Source: Flavobacterium azizsancarii (GTDB lineage Bacteria > Bacteroidota > Bacteroidia > Flavobacteriales > Flavobacteriaceae). From it: DNA of 64,000 nucleotides. The DNA is taken from the NCBI RefSeq assembly GCF_027980145.1, contig NZ_JAMZNK010000017.1, forward strand, positions 1-64,000, in the 5' to 3' direction. Every line of letters begins with the position of its first letter. Position 1 is the first letter of the stretch. Position numbers and translations under genes: made by a program. The notes beneath the pieces were generated by a model. The model searched no databases, was not told the origin of the DNA, and worked only from the letters and a program-made list of their open reading frames with translations. Positions 8,940-18,045 of this stretch are shown piece by piece.

Positions 8940-9073
8940 TAAATTTATCATAATATTTTCTTATTGTTGTATAGACAAATATTGAAATACGTTGAAAGCC
9001 TTTAGTTATAAGGCTATTTTCAGCTTTTCTTTTTTAAGAAGCAGATGGGTTTTCGTGTTTCAAGACCATTTTT

Positions 9074-9140
9074 CCCGCTCTTCACTGTATCATTTATGGT
9101 AAACGCCGCTATAAAAGGATGCCGTTTCGATCGTGACTAG
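9074..9140. repeat. Conserved-end repeat element, copy 1
   Basis: CCCGCTCTTCACTGTATC at the left and AAAAGGATGCCGTTTCGATC at the right enclose a variable centre. A second copy in the opposite orientation lies at 12183-12250. A 31-codon open frame runs across it and upstream, but nothing supports it as a gene. The function of the element is unknown. Confidence 0.45.
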
Positions 9141-9215
9141 GGGAAGATCTGTTTTTTTTAAGAGGTTTTCGGTTTAATCGCGAATAAAATTTTGACGAAA
9201 TTATTTATGTTAAAC

Positions 9216-9344
9216 AGGATTGAAATCCAGCCTTACAATATAGTTCGAGCATATGGCTCTTTTTTTAATCATTTTTATGCTTACCCAAATAGATTGTAAA
9301 ATTCCAGAGGAATGATTTATATTGTAAGGCTTGATTTTAATCCA
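9216..9344. repeat. Inverted repeat with 27-bp arms
   Basis: The arms are 9216-9242 and 9318-9344, identical at 24 of 27 positions (shared core AGCCTTACAATATA), enclosing 75 bases. With copy 1 of the conserved-end repeat it accounts for much of the 492-base gap between tetR and the reductase gene. It could be a small non-autonomous element. No transposase is nearby. Confidence 0.6.
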
Positions 9345-9365
9345 GATTAAAATGAGTATGTTTCA

Positions 9366-10280
9366 TTAATAAACATTACAAGATGTTTTTATTTTTTCAT
9401 TTACATCATTATAAAAAGGAGTTTCGATTCCATATTTATTGGCATTTTCAATCACGTAATCTACCAAGAAACGTTTCTCTGTTTGATTATTGTTTTCAAA
9501 ATCCAATTGTAGAGATGATTTGGATTCGAATGGAAATTTGGTCAATAAATCTTTAGAAGTTTCGATGTCTTGCATTGTCAGGGTGATATTGTTTTTACTG
9601 GCAAGTGATTGAATCTCCATCATCATATTTCCCAGAATATACATTAGGTTTTGATCTTTTAAAAGTTGACCAAAGGTAATTTTATATGCCGACGTGATTC
9701 CTGCAACGGGAGCAACGAAAAGATATTTTGTCCATAAGATCTGATTGATGTTTTCTGCATATGTAATGTCTAAACCTCCTGAAGCCAATAATTCTATTAA
9801 TTGTTTATTCTCATGTCCTCCAACGAAAATTTTCCCAGGTCCCCCAACATGCTGTATATGTCCTGGTTGCTTTACGTTTGAAGCCACATAAATACAACCT
9901 TCCATAATGTTTGCGGCTTGCGGTAAATTTTCTTGAATTATTTCTTTGGCATTCACGACATTTTGCAAAGTGATTATGATCGTTTCGGGACCTATACAAT
10001 CTTTGTATGTAGATAATACATCTTTTATAGAATAAGATTTAGAAGTAAGGATCAAAACATCCAGAATTCCAATTTCAGTTGGATTATCTGATACTAAATC
10101 GGGAGATATAGTTTCTTTAGTGCCTTTAGATTCAAACACTAAACCTTTATTTTGGATTACGTTTTTGGTTTCACCTCTGCAAATGAATATAATTTTGGTT
10201 GTACTGTCTTTATATTTTTTGACTAGTGGAGCACCAACAAATCCACCGATGCCGCCGATTCCAAGAATTCCTATTTTCAT
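9366..10280 (-). CDS. Ketopantoate reductase-like NADPH-dependent oxidoreductase (ApbA/PanE family)
   Basis: The 304-residue product has the N-terminal Rossmann motif MKIGILGIGGIGGFVGAPL and the family's substrate-side features: ILTSKSYSIKDVL, LQNVVNAKEII, and in the C-terminal helical domain ILWTKYLFVAPVAGITSAYK (the W-x-K segment) and FPFESKSSLQLDFEN (the SS-x-x-x-D segment). PanE reduces 2-dehydropantoate to pantoate for coenzyme A synthesis. Many paralogues act on other 2-keto acids, and this copy stands alone beside a divergent AraC gene instead of with other pan genes, so the substrate is uncertain. An ATG five codons upstream (10295) is an alternative start. Confidence 0.8.
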   Translation of the reverse strand: MKIGILGIGGIGGFVGAPLVKKYKDSTTKIIFICRGETKNVIQNKGLVFESKGTKETISPDLVSDNPTEIGILDVLILTSKSYSIKDVLSTYKDCIGPETIIITLQNVVNAKEIIQENLPQAANIMEGCIYVASNVKQPGHIQHVGGPGKIFVGGHENKQLIELLASGGLDITYAENINQILWTKYLFVAPVAGITSAYKITFGQLLKDQNLMYILGNMMMEIQSLASKNNITLTMQDIETSKDLLTKFPFESKSSLQLDFENNNQTEKRFLVDYVIENANKYGIETPFYNDVNEKIKTSCNVY

Positions 10281-10396
10281 CGTATCTGAGTTCATATCGT
10301 AGTATTTTGGGTTTTAAATTATCAATGCAAAGTAAATAGGTTTAAGACGAATGATTGATGTAAAAATATCGGTTATATTTGTAAAAATTAAGGATT

Positions 10397-11239
10397 ATGA
10401 AAGATACCTTTTTTATATACAAAGATTTCGAAATTTATTCTGTAGAAGAACTCACCTGGAAAAAGGAAGTACATCGACATAATTTTTTCGAACTATTATA
10501 TATCGAATACGGGACAGGAAATCATATTTTAAATTCGATTGCTCATCATTACAAACAGCACGATATTTATTTACTTACTCCCAAGGATTATCATTCCTTT
10601 AAAACATTGGAGCCCACAAAATTTCACTGTTTGCGTTTTCTGCCCAATTTTTTTTCGAACAAAAAAGAAATAGAAGAGATCGAAATGCTATTTTATTATC
10701 ACAATCAAACCAATGGAAATTTGATTTTTTTGCAAGATGATAAAGCTTTTTGTGAAATGGTTATTTTAAAGATACTGGACGAAGTTGCTCAACCAAAAGG
10801 GCAAAACGAAATCATTATTAAAAGTTTGATGATGTCATTAATTCAGATTATTCGACGAAATGCCGGCATAAACGAAAACAGTCTTAATTTTCAAACTAAC
10901 GAGGTTTTAAAGATTGATACTATTTTAAGTTATATCCGTTCGAATATTGCGAATCCACATTTGCTGAAGAAAAAAAAAATGGCGATTTATTTCAATGTTT
11001 CGATCCATTATATTGGTGAGTACTTTAAAACGCATCTCAATATTACTTTAAGAGATTATATCGAGCAAACAAAGCTGAAAGTAGTTATCGAAAAATTAAG
11101 TAAAAGCAATTTGACTTTTTCAGAAATCAGTAATGATTTAGGGTTTATTGATAGTAGTCATTTTAATAAATTCATCATGAGAAGTACGGGAATCTCTCCA
11201 TCTGAATTTAAAAAATCATTAATTATTTCAGCAACATAA
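10397..11239 (+). CDS. AraC-family transcriptional regulator
   Basis: The 280-residue product has an N-terminal cupin-like sensor segment (about 15-110, including VHRHNFFELLYIEYGTG and ITP-like LLTPKDYHSF) and a C-terminal double helix-turn-helix (about 180-275). In the latter, MAIYFNVSIHYIGEYFKTHL forms the first unit and ISNDLGFIDSSHFNKFIMRS the second, ending with the family's GISPSEFKKS. It is divergent from the ketopantoate-reductase-like gene with about 115 bases between start codons, so that gene is the first candidate target. The ligand is unknown. Confidence 0.87.
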   Translation: MKDTFFIYKDFEIYSVEELTWKKEVHRHNFFELLYIEYGTGNHILNSIAHHYKQHDIYLLTPKDYHSFKTLEPTKFHCLRFLPNFFSNKKEIEEIEMLFYYHNQTNGNLIFLQDDKAFCEMVILKILDEVAQPKGQNEIIIKSLMMSLIQIIRRNAGINENSLNFQTNEVLKIDTILSYIRSNIANPHLLKKKKMAIYFNVSIHYIGEYFKTHLNITLRDYIEQTKLKVVIEKLSKSNLTFSEISNDLGFIDSSHFNKFIMRSTGISPSEFKKSLIISAT

Positions 11240-11312
11240 GTTTGATTATTTTTAATGTTACTTTTTTGAAGTATGATTTTTGTAGCAAAGCCGAAAGTTG
11301 AAACACAATCTT

Positions 11313-11421
11313 GTCATTTCGATTCTGAAGCTTCAGCAGAGAAATCACACACGAAACTCCGTACCTGGAATCGCCAATCTTTGTCGATCTTCTAGCGTAA
11401 TTTCTCCTTTGTCGAGATGAC
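11313..11421. repeat. Inverted pair of GTCATTTCGA-type repeats
   Basis: GTCATTTCGATTCTGAAG at the left faces the reverse complement GTCATCTCGACAAAGGAG at the right; both continue into GAGAAATCAC/GAGAAATTAC. The sequence between reads like the usual filler of this flavobacterial repeat (ACGAAACTCCGTACCTGGAA). It occupies most of the gap between two genes and has no coding character. Confidence 0.6.
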
Positions 11422-11506
11422 AAAATCTTTGTGATTTTGGACTTTGCGACATATTTATAATTCAGAAAAATATATATATCGGTCGGCTGGAGCTTTTAAT
11501 AAAAAA

Positions 11507-11959
11507 TTATTTTATAAAATCCATTTCTACATGCTCAATTCCCGCATCGAGGAAATAATTATTAGTTTGTCTGAATCCGTTTTTGATATAAAACGGAGTT
11601 GCAATTACCTGAGCATAAAGATAAATTTTGTCTTCGTTTTTTAAATCGTCTAATATTTTTAATAGTAAGGCTTCACCAATTCGTTGCCCTCTAAAGATAT
11701 TTAGGACAGCGATTCGTTCAATTTTTGCTCCTTTTTCCATTTTTCGGTATCGTGCTGCTCCGGCCGGGAAACCATTTACGGTTGCCAAATAATGTACTGC
11801 ATCTTCATCATCCATTGATTCGCGTTGCGGAGATACATTTTGTTCTTCGACAAATACTTTTTTTCTAATTGAGAATGCGGTTTCTATTAATTTTTGATCT
11901 TCAACTTTTTCTACTACAATTGTGTTTTCGGTATACGTCTGAGTTTTGTTATTGCTCAT
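11507..11959 (-). CDS. GNAT-family N-acetyltransferase (ElaA/YjcF-like)
   Basis: The 150-residue product has the GNAT core: the N-terminal strand-helix AFSIRKKVFVEEQNVSPQRE, which is typical of the YjcF/ElaA group, then HYLATVNGFPAGAARYR, and the acetyl-CoA loop IERIAVLNIFRGQRIGEALL with RGQRIG as the R-x-x-R/G-x-G segment. The C-terminal strand YAQVIATPFYIKNGF follows. The substrate is unknown. It is flanked by repeat-rich gaps on both sides and appears monocistronic. Confidence 0.85.
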   Translation of the reverse strand: MSNNKTQTYTENTIVVEKVEDQKLIETAFSIRKKVFVEEQNVSPQRESMDDEDAVHYLATVNGFPAGAARYRKMEKGAKIERIAVLNIFRGQRIGEALLLKILDDLKNEDKIYLYAQVIATPFYIKNGFRQTNNYFLDAGIEHVEMDFIK

Positions 11960-12182
11960 TATAATTTCTGGTATTTTACTTGTTTATGGCTTCGAATAAA
12001 TTATTATATTATTAATCAGTTCAATATAATTGCGGGATTGACTTGAAAATAAATCGTGTACAAATATACGTAGTTAACTACATATATTCAAAATTTAATT
12101 TCATATTTAAATTTTATTTATAATGAAGGCAGGACTTAATAGGAATGTGAAAGGTGATTGAAGTCTTAATTTTTTAGAATGT

Positions 12183-12250
12183 TCCCGATCGAAATGATAT
12201 CTTTTTCCTGGATCTTTAGACAGGAAAAGATATAATGTAGAGCGGAACTA
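12183..12250. repeat. Conserved-end repeat element, copy 2, with hairpin centre
   Basis: Read on the minus strand, the ends GTTCCGCTCTACATTATATC and AAAAAGATATCATTTCGATC match the element at 9074-9140. The centre is a 13-bp stem (12197-12210 with 12221-12233, one bulge). It lies in a 416-base gap otherwise without genes. Confidence 0.45.
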
Positions 12251-12316
12251 AAGTTCTGGTTGAATGAAATTTATCTGCTTTTAAAAATGAGCAATTAAAA
12301 AGGAATAATAAAAAAT

Positions 12317-12348
12317 ACACCTCTAAACATAAAGTTGTCTAGAGGTGT
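12317..12348 (-). terminator. Terminator of the metal-efflux operon
   Basis: ACACCTCTA pairs with TAGAGGTGT across a 14-base loop. On the minus strand the stem is followed by ATTTTTTATT. It lies 28 bases beyond the stop of the CusA/CzcA-type permease, the last gene of that operon. Confidence 0.85.
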
Positions 12349-12375
12349 CTTCAAAATTAAAATATAATAAGATGT

Positions 12376-15300
12376 TTATGAATCTATTCTGCTTGTATCT
12401 TTTTTGCGATATACCAGATAAAAAACTTGTGGTAATACAGTTAGTGATAAGAACATACAAGTTATCAATCCACCGACGATCATGATGGCTAATGGTTTTT
12501 GAACTTCAGAACCCATTCCTGTTGATAATGCTGCAGGTAGTAATCCTAAAGATCCCATAAGGGCAATCATAACAATTGGACGAATTCTGCTGTAAATACC
12601 ATTAGAAATAGCATCTTTCAAATGCATTCCTGCTTGCATATTTTCCCGGATCATACCAATGAGGACAATACTATCGATAGCGCTGACCCCAAAGAGAATA
12701 ATAAAACCAATTCCGGCTGATATTCCGAACACGGTTCCTGTGACCCAAAGTGATAAGAAACCACCAATAAAAGCGTAAGGCATGGCACTTATAGCCACTA
12801 AGGTATCTTTGAAATTACCGAAATTGAAATACAACAAACATAAAATCAAAATCAAAACAACCGGAACAATCATTGCTAATTGTTTAGAAGCTCTTTCTTT
12901 GCTTTCAAATTCTCCTGCCCATTTCATTACATTTTCTTTAGGTAGTTTTACCTCTGCAGCTACTTTTTTCTGAGCTTCGTCAATCGTACTTCCTAAATCT
13001 CTTCCTTCAATACTAAAACCTACGGCAATATATCTACTGTTTCCTTCACGATAAATGAATGTTGGACCTGTTTTATATTCTACAGTAGCAATCTCTTTCA
13101 ACGGAACTTTTTTGCCATTCATTGTCGGAATAAGAATGTCTTCAATCTTTTCTTTTGAGTCACGATATTCTTTCTCAAAACGTAAAGTGATATCAAACAC
13201 CTTTTCGTCATCATAGAATTTGGTTGCTGCCTGACCTCCAATTGTCATTCTGATAACAGCTTGCGCATCGGCAGTTGTAACTGCGTAACGCGCCATTTTT
13301 TCGTCGTCAAGTTGAATTCTTAATTCCGGTAAACCAATGTTTTTATAGACATTGATATCTTCGATCCCTTTTACATCTTTGATTGATTTAGCTACTTTTT
13401 TAGCCATTTCTTCCAATTGAAAAAGATCATTTCCAAATATCTTAATTACAAGCGGACTTTTTACTCCGGCAACATATTCTTCGACATTATCCTGAATAGG
13501 CTGGCTAAATCCAAATCCGATTCCGGGATATACATCGAGTTCTTTCTTGATCTCAGCAATCAGTTCTTCTTTGCTGATATTACGTTTCCATTCGTCCTGA
13601 TGTTTTAATTCGATATGCAATTCGATATTAAAAAATCCTGTTGGATCTGTTCCGTCATTTGGTCTTCCGGTTTGGGTAAGAACGAATTTTACTTCTTCGA
13701 ATTTCCTTATTTTGCCTTTCATTTCTTTGGTAAGCCTCACGGCTTCGTCCAGATTGATACTATTAGGCAAAGTTGCTCTGACATAAATAGCTCCTTCATT
13801 CAATTTTGGAATAAATTCTGAACCATAAAAAGCAAATTTGGCACAACAAAGTGCAAGTAAAGCTAAGAAAGCATATATTGTTGCTTTACGATGTCTGGTA
13901 CTCCATTGAAAAAGTTTAAAAAGATTTACTCTGAAGAAACGCGAAATCATATTTTCTTTCTCTACAATATTTTTGGTCAACATCACTTTACACATTGCCG
14001 GAACATAGGTAAGGGATAGAATCAAAGATCCTAAAAGGGCATAACTTAGTGTAAAGGCAAGGGGAGAGAACATTTTTCCTTCTACTTTTGTGAAAGAGAA
14101 AATTGGCATTAATGCAACAATCAAAATGATTAAGGCAAAGAAAATATAAGTAGCCACACTACCAACACTTTTCTTGATAAGTCCCATTTTACTCATGTTG
14201 TTAAAGCGTTCCATTCCCACTTTATGTGCTTTCTTTTCGAGCGATACAAAGACCTGCTCGACAATTACTAATGTTCCTTCGAGTAATAATCCGAAATCCA
14301 GCGCTCCCATCGAAATTAAATTTGCGGGCAATCCCTGAATTCTCAACATAATAATGGCAAACAAAAACGAAAGCGGAATTACAGATGCCACAATCAATGA
14401 TGTTCTCCAGTTGTAAAGGAAAATAAATACAATTAATGAAACCAATAATATACCTTCTACAAGGTTTTTTGTTACCGTTTTTACGGTTGTATCTACCAAT
14501 TTGGTACGGTCAATAAACGGGACTATTTTTACATTATCCGGCAGTACTCTTTCGTTCAGTTCATTCAAACGATCTTTGAGTCTCTTGATTACTTCGCCTG
14601 GATTTTCTCCACGAAGCATCACTACAATACCTTCTACAACATCATCATCGCCGTCTAAACCTACTTGTCCTAATCTTGGTTTGGCTGATATCGAAACTTC
14701 AGCTACGTGTTTTACTAAAATGGGTGATGATCCTTTGGTTTCAATCAGGATATTACCAATATCTTCGACTTTATTAATCAAACCTACACCACGTACTACA
14801 TAAGCCTGATCACCACGCTGAATAACATCTCCACCAACATTGATATTACTTTTCGAAACTGCTTCGTAAACATCTAATGCAGAAAGATTGTAATTCTCTA
14901 ATTGTGTTGGATTGATCTTGATTTCGAACATTTTTTCTTCACCGCCAAAACTTACCACATCGGCAACACCGGGAACAGCGATTAGTTCTCTTTCGATTAC
15001 CCAATCCTGAATGGCTTTTATTTCCTTAATTGGCAAATCACTTTTGATGATGTATCTGAATATTTCGCCTGTTGCTCCGGATGGTGGTTCAATTTCTACA
15101 TCGGCACCTTCGGGAAGATCTAATCCGTTAAGGCGATTAGAGGCATATTGCTGTGCGTAGAAATCCTCGACATCATCATCAAATAATACAGTTACAACTG
15201 ATAATCCGAAAAGTGAAATAGAACGTACTTCTGCTTTTTTCGGGATCGTGTTCATTTGTTTTGAAATAGGAAGTGTGATGAATTTCTCTACTTCTTCGGC

Positions 15301-15480
15301 ACTTCTTCCCGGCCATTGTGTAATGATTCTTGCCCTTGTATTGGTTACATCAGGAAAAGCTTCGATGGGCGTATGGATATAGCTCACTATACCCGCGACT
15401 AGTAATACGGCTGTTAGGAAAAAAACTATAAGAGAGTTTTTTAGCGAGAAAGCCACCAGACCTTGTACAAATTTTTTCAT
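12376..15480 (-). CDS. Heavy-metal efflux RND permease (CusA/CzcA family)
   Basis: The 1034-residue product is the inner-membrane pump of a metal-exporting tripartite system, with the HME-RND plan of 12 helices and two large periplasmic loops. Family marks include PIEAFPDVTNTRARIITQWP near the N terminus and the TM4 motif ALDFGLLLEGTLVIVEQ. Known divalent-cation pumps of the CzcA type usually read DFGxxxDG here. In this protein the second acidic residue is glutamate (Glu401), with Asp395 and Glu408 kept. The methionine-rich relay expected for a Cu/Ag pump is not obvious. The metal is therefore uncertain. It is the last gene of a CBA-ordered operon behind a two-component system. Confidence 0.93.
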   Translation of the reverse strand: MKKFVQGLVAFSLKNSLIVFFLTAVLLVAGIVSYIHTPIEAFPDVTNTRARIITQWPGRSAEEVEKFITLPISKQMNTIPKKAEVRSISLFGLSVVTVLFDDDVEDFYAQQYASNRLNGLDLPEGADVEIEPPSGATGEIFRYIIKSDLPIKEIKAIQDWVIERELIAVPGVADVVSFGGEEKMFEIKINPTQLENYNLSALDVYEAVSKSNINVGGDVIQRGDQAYVVRGVGLINKVEDIGNILIETKGSSPILVKHVAEVSISAKPRLGQVGLDGDDDVVEGIVVMLRGENPGEVIKRLKDRLNELNERVLPDNVKIVPFIDRTKLVDTTVKTVTKNLVEGILLVSLIVFIFLYNWRTSLIVASVIPLSFLFAIIMLRIQGLPANLISMGALDFGLLLEGTLVIVEQVFVSLEKKAHKVGMERFNNMSKMGLIKKSVGSVATYIFFALIILIVALMPIFSFTKVEGKMFSPLAFTLSYALLGSLILSLTYVPAMCKVMLTKNIVEKENMISRFFRVNLFKLFQWSTRHRKATIYAFLALLALCCAKFAFYGSEFIPKLNEGAIYVRATLPNSINLDEAVRLTKEMKGKIRKFEEVKFVLTQTGRPNDGTDPTGFFNIELHIELKHQDEWKRNISKEELIAEIKKELDVYPGIGFGFSQPIQDNVEEYVAGVKSPLVIKIFGNDLFQLEEMAKKVAKSIKDVKGIEDINVYKNIGLPELRIQLDDEKMARYAVTTADAQAVIRMTIGGQAATKFYDDEKVFDITLRFEKEYRDSKEKIEDILIPTMNGKKVPLKEIATVEYKTGPTFIYREGNSRYIAVGFSIEGRDLGSTIDEAQKKVAAEVKLPKENVMKWAGEFESKERASKQLAMIVPVVLILILCLLYFNFGNFKDTLVAISAMPYAFIGGFLSLWVTGTVFGISAGIGFIILFGVSAIDSIVLIGMIRENMQAGMHLKDAISNGIYSRIRPIVMIALMGSLGLLPAALSTGMGSEVQKPLAIMIVGGLITCMFLSLTVLPQVFYLVYRKKDTSRIDS

Positions 15481-15514
15481 TTCTTGTATGGTATTTATCC
15501 GTTTTTAGGGATAA

Positions 15515-16603
15515 TTAGTTTTTTAATCGTTCGTGAATCAAAAGTTGATTTTTGGTAATCACCATTTCACCTTCATTAACTCCTTTGTCAAAATAAACCC
15601 AGTTGTTGTTTTTTATAATCGGATTAATTTCTCTGGTTTCAATTGTACAATCATCTTTGTAGATCAAAATATGGTCGCGATTATTATCAAAAATGACTGC
15701 TTTTGCAGGAATAGAAACTAACATTTCTCCACCTTTGCTTTTATCGATTACGATATCTGCCGTCATTCCGGGTTTTAGTTTCAGGTTTTTGTTCTCCAAC
15801 ACAATTCTGGCTTTCAATACATGTTCATCTGCATCAAAAACTTTGGCAAGCATGGCAATTTTCCCTTTAAAAACTTCGCCTGGATAAGCAGGTGTTGTAA
15901 CGTCTACTAACATATTTTCGGTTACGTTTTTCAGATTACTAGTATATACATTTACTAATACCCAGATTTCTTTTAAGTCAGAAATAGTAAAAAGAGGATC
16001 ACTGCCATCTGTTATTTGCATTCCCGGGCTAATGTTTTTAGCCACGATATATCCTTCGGTAGGTGCTTTTATCTGAAAAACTGATCTCTCGCTGCTGGCA
16101 CTAAACATGGCAAGATTGGCTCTCACATTTTCAAGAGAAGACTTTAAAACATCCAATTCGCTTTGCGCCTGCATTAAATCTTTTTGGGAAGCAATTCCAT
16201 CATCAAACATTGATTTGATCGATTGTAAATTACGTTGTGCCACTGCTATCTGAGATTGAAACGATTTACTTTCAGATTGCATACCATTCAGTTCTGTACT
16301 TTTTATTTCAGCCAGAACTTGTCCTTTTTTTACATAATCTCCCAATGAAAAAGTAGTTTTGGTAATAATTCCTTCTACAAGACTATTAAATTGTACTACA
16401 TGATCTGCGTTATAAGTGATATTTCCGGTAAGATTGATAGACTCAGTAACGGAACGCTTTTGTGCGGCTTCGATTGTGATTTTTTCTTTTAAGTCTTTAT
16501 CGATACAAAATTTTTCTTCTTTTGTTTCTTTGATTTCTTCCTTTTTGCCACATCCATAAACGAGCATTAACCCAAGTATCGGGAGTAAAATAAGTTTCTT
16601 CAT
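15515..16603 (-). CDS. Metal-efflux periplasmic adaptor lipoprotein (CusB/CzcB type)
   Basis: The 362-residue product is the membrane-fusion subunit of the metal pump. The ATG giving MKKLILLPIL is chosen because it yields a lipoprotein signal with lipobox VYGC (Cys18); the longer frame has no signal at its start. The adaptor core is visible: VQFNSLVEGIITKTTFSLGD and KKGQVLAEIKS (first lipoyl half), a short helical hairpin (about 115-165), and APTEGYIVAKNISPGMQITD (second half). No His- or Met-rich N-terminal metal-binding segment is seen. It lies 34 bases before the permease gene and 52 after the channel gene. Confidence 0.92.
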   Translation of the reverse strand: MKKLILLPILGLMLVYGCGKKEEIKETKEEKFCIDKDLKEKITIEAAQKRSVTESINLTGNITYNADHVVQFNSLVEGIITKTTFSLGDYVKKGQVLAEIKSTELNGMQSESKSFQSQIAVAQRNLQSIKSMFDDGIASQKDLMQAQSELDVLKSSLENVRANLAMFSASSERSVFQIKAPTEGYIVAKNISPGMQITDGSDPLFTISDLKEIWVLVNVYTSNLKNVTENMLVDVTTPAYPGEVFKGKIAMLAKVFDADEHVLKARIVLENKNLKLKPGMTADIVIDKSKGGEMLVSIPAKAVIFDNNRDHILIYKDDCTIETREINPIIKNNNWVYFDKGVNEGEMVITKNQLLIHERLKN

Positions 16604-16655
16604 TGTGTTTATTATTATTGTAAGATCATTTGCTAAGTATTCAGGATCAGTATAA

Positions 16656-17942
16656 TTAATTAATTTCCTGACCTGAGATGTAGCGCAGTTCTTCAAGGTT
16701 TTTATTAAGGTCTTTTTTAGAATTTAGCAGGATAGATTTGTTGTCTAGATAAGCATCAACAAAATCAAGATATTCTAACATACTTGTATTTCGCTGCATG
16801 AAATTTTTGCGGTAGCTTTCAAGAAGTTTATCAAGATCTTCTTCATAATTGGCATCGACGCTCTCATACAATTTTTTGGTTACCAGTAAATCTTCATAAG
16901 CTTGTAATACTTCAGACTGGATGCTAATTGTTTTTTCTTCGGTCAATAACTTACCTTGGGTAATCGATATTTTAGCTGCTTTTATGTTTCCCTGATTTCT
17001 ATTGAAAAATGGAAGATCAAGAGCAAAACCAACACCAACAAAATCTACCATTGTACTAGACCCACGGTCATAGGTGACTCCAAGGGTAACATCTGGTGTT
17101 CGCATCGCCTTTTCGTATTTGTACTTATTGTTGTTATACTCATTTGCTAGTTTAATGACTTTCATATCAGGTCGGTTCTCTAGAGCTGAAGCCATAAGAT
17201 TGCCTAAATTAATATTGTCAAGATTTTTATTATTGGGAACAAAACCATCTTCGGTAAGTTTGATATAACTTGTAGCAGGCAGATTCATAAGAACTTTAAG
17301 CTCTTTTTGTAAGGAGTTATTTTCTTTTTGCAAATCGCTGATTTCTTTTAAGAATTGTAGCTCAGTTGCTTTAAGTCTTATGTATTCGCCTCTTCCTATA
17401 TTGCCTTGTGAGACTTGGTTGCTGTATGCTTTAAGTAAGATTTGTATCGAAGAAATTTGTTTTTTATAAACAGCTTGGTGTCCTTGTGTATACTGCAATT
17501 CGGTTAGATTGCCTCGGAACTCAATTTTTAGGTTGCGCAAAAAGGTTTTAAAGTATTCTTTGGCAATATCTACTCCCACTTTCTCCATGGCAATTAATTT
17601 TTTTCTTTTGCCGGCTGTCTGGATAAGTTGCTCAAGTTCAGCATTCACTTGGGAGGTCGTTCCAAAATTTCCCCATAAAGGAGGTAATTGCTCGGCTGTG
17701 GCATTGTGCCAAAGATTGATCTCGCCAATAGTAAGGGTAGGATTGGGCCATAATTTCGCCTGAATAACTTGCGCATCAGCAATGTCGATATTTAGCTTTT
17801 CAGAAATAAGAGAAATATTCTTATCCAGAAACAAAGCCTCGGCTTGTGTTCGGGACAGAACAATTGTATCGTTTATTGCGGCAATTTGCGCCACACCTTT
17901 GTGCGATACAATAACGAGCAGGGTTAAAAGTATACGTTTCAA
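16656..17942 (-). CDS. TolC-family outer-membrane channel of the metal pump (CusC/CzcC type)
   Basis: The 428-residue product is the outer-membrane factor of the metal exporter. A signal peptide (KRILLTLLVIVSHKGVAQ) is followed by two helical-hairpin repeats and the motif NRPDMKVIKLANEYNNNKYK typical of the family. No ATG is available: the candidates are TTG at 17942, giving a compact signal peptide, and TTG at 17969. I prefer 17942 because a TAACTTTG -7 box (17967-17974) overlaps the longer start, which would then lie upstream of the transcript. The gene heads the pump operon, and four TCTAA repeats lie upstream. Confidence 0.88.
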   Translation of the reverse strand: MKRILLTLLVIVSHKGVAQIAAINDTIVLSRTQAEALFLDKNISLISEKLNIDIADAQVIQAKLWPNPTLTIGEINLWHNATAEQLPPLWGNFGTTSQVNAELEQLIQTAGKRKKLIAMEKVGVDIAKEYFKTFLRNLKIEFRGNLTELQYTQGHQAVYKKQISSIQILLKAYSNQVSQGNIGRGEYIRLKATELQFLKEISDLQKENNSLQKELKVLMNLPATSYIKLTEDGFVPNNKNLDNINLGNLMASALENRPDMKVIKLANEYNNNKYKYEKAMRTPDVTLGVTYDRGSSTMVDFVGVGFALDLPFFNRNQGNIKAAKISITQGKLLTEEKTISIQSEVLQAYEDLLVTKKLYESVDANYEEDLDKLLESYRKNFMQRNTSMLEYLDFVDAYLDNKSILLNSKKDLNKNLEELRYISGQEIN

Positions 17943-17966
17943 ATTAAGTTTGTTTTTAATATGCTG

Positions 17967-18045
17967 CAAAGTTATCTGCGGTATATTAACCCTTAATTTG
18001 ATGTCTGTTAGAAAGGAGTTAGAGTCACATTAGAAAACGATTAGA
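17967..18045 (-). promoter_or_regulatory. Metal-pump promoter with four TCTAA repeats at 11-bp period
   Basis: On the minus strand TCTAA occurs four times, ending at plus positions 18008, 18019, 18030 and 18041, an exact 11-bp period. The putative -7 box TAACTTTG (17967-17974) follows, with no recognisable TTTG at -33. Tandem half-sites one helical turn apart are the usual target of OmpR/PhoB-type regulators, and the gene for such a regulator lies directly upstream. The fourth repeat overlaps the kinase stop codon. Confidence 0.7.

Noticed and set aside
9046..9141. 31-codon ATG frame in the tetR-reductase gap
   Set aside because: Most of it is the conserved-end repeat, and the second copy of that repeat does not keep a frame.
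11223..11644. Two 66-codon frames around the repeat at 11313-11421
   Set aside because: Each overlaps a real gene at one end and repeat sequence at the other; neither has coding character.
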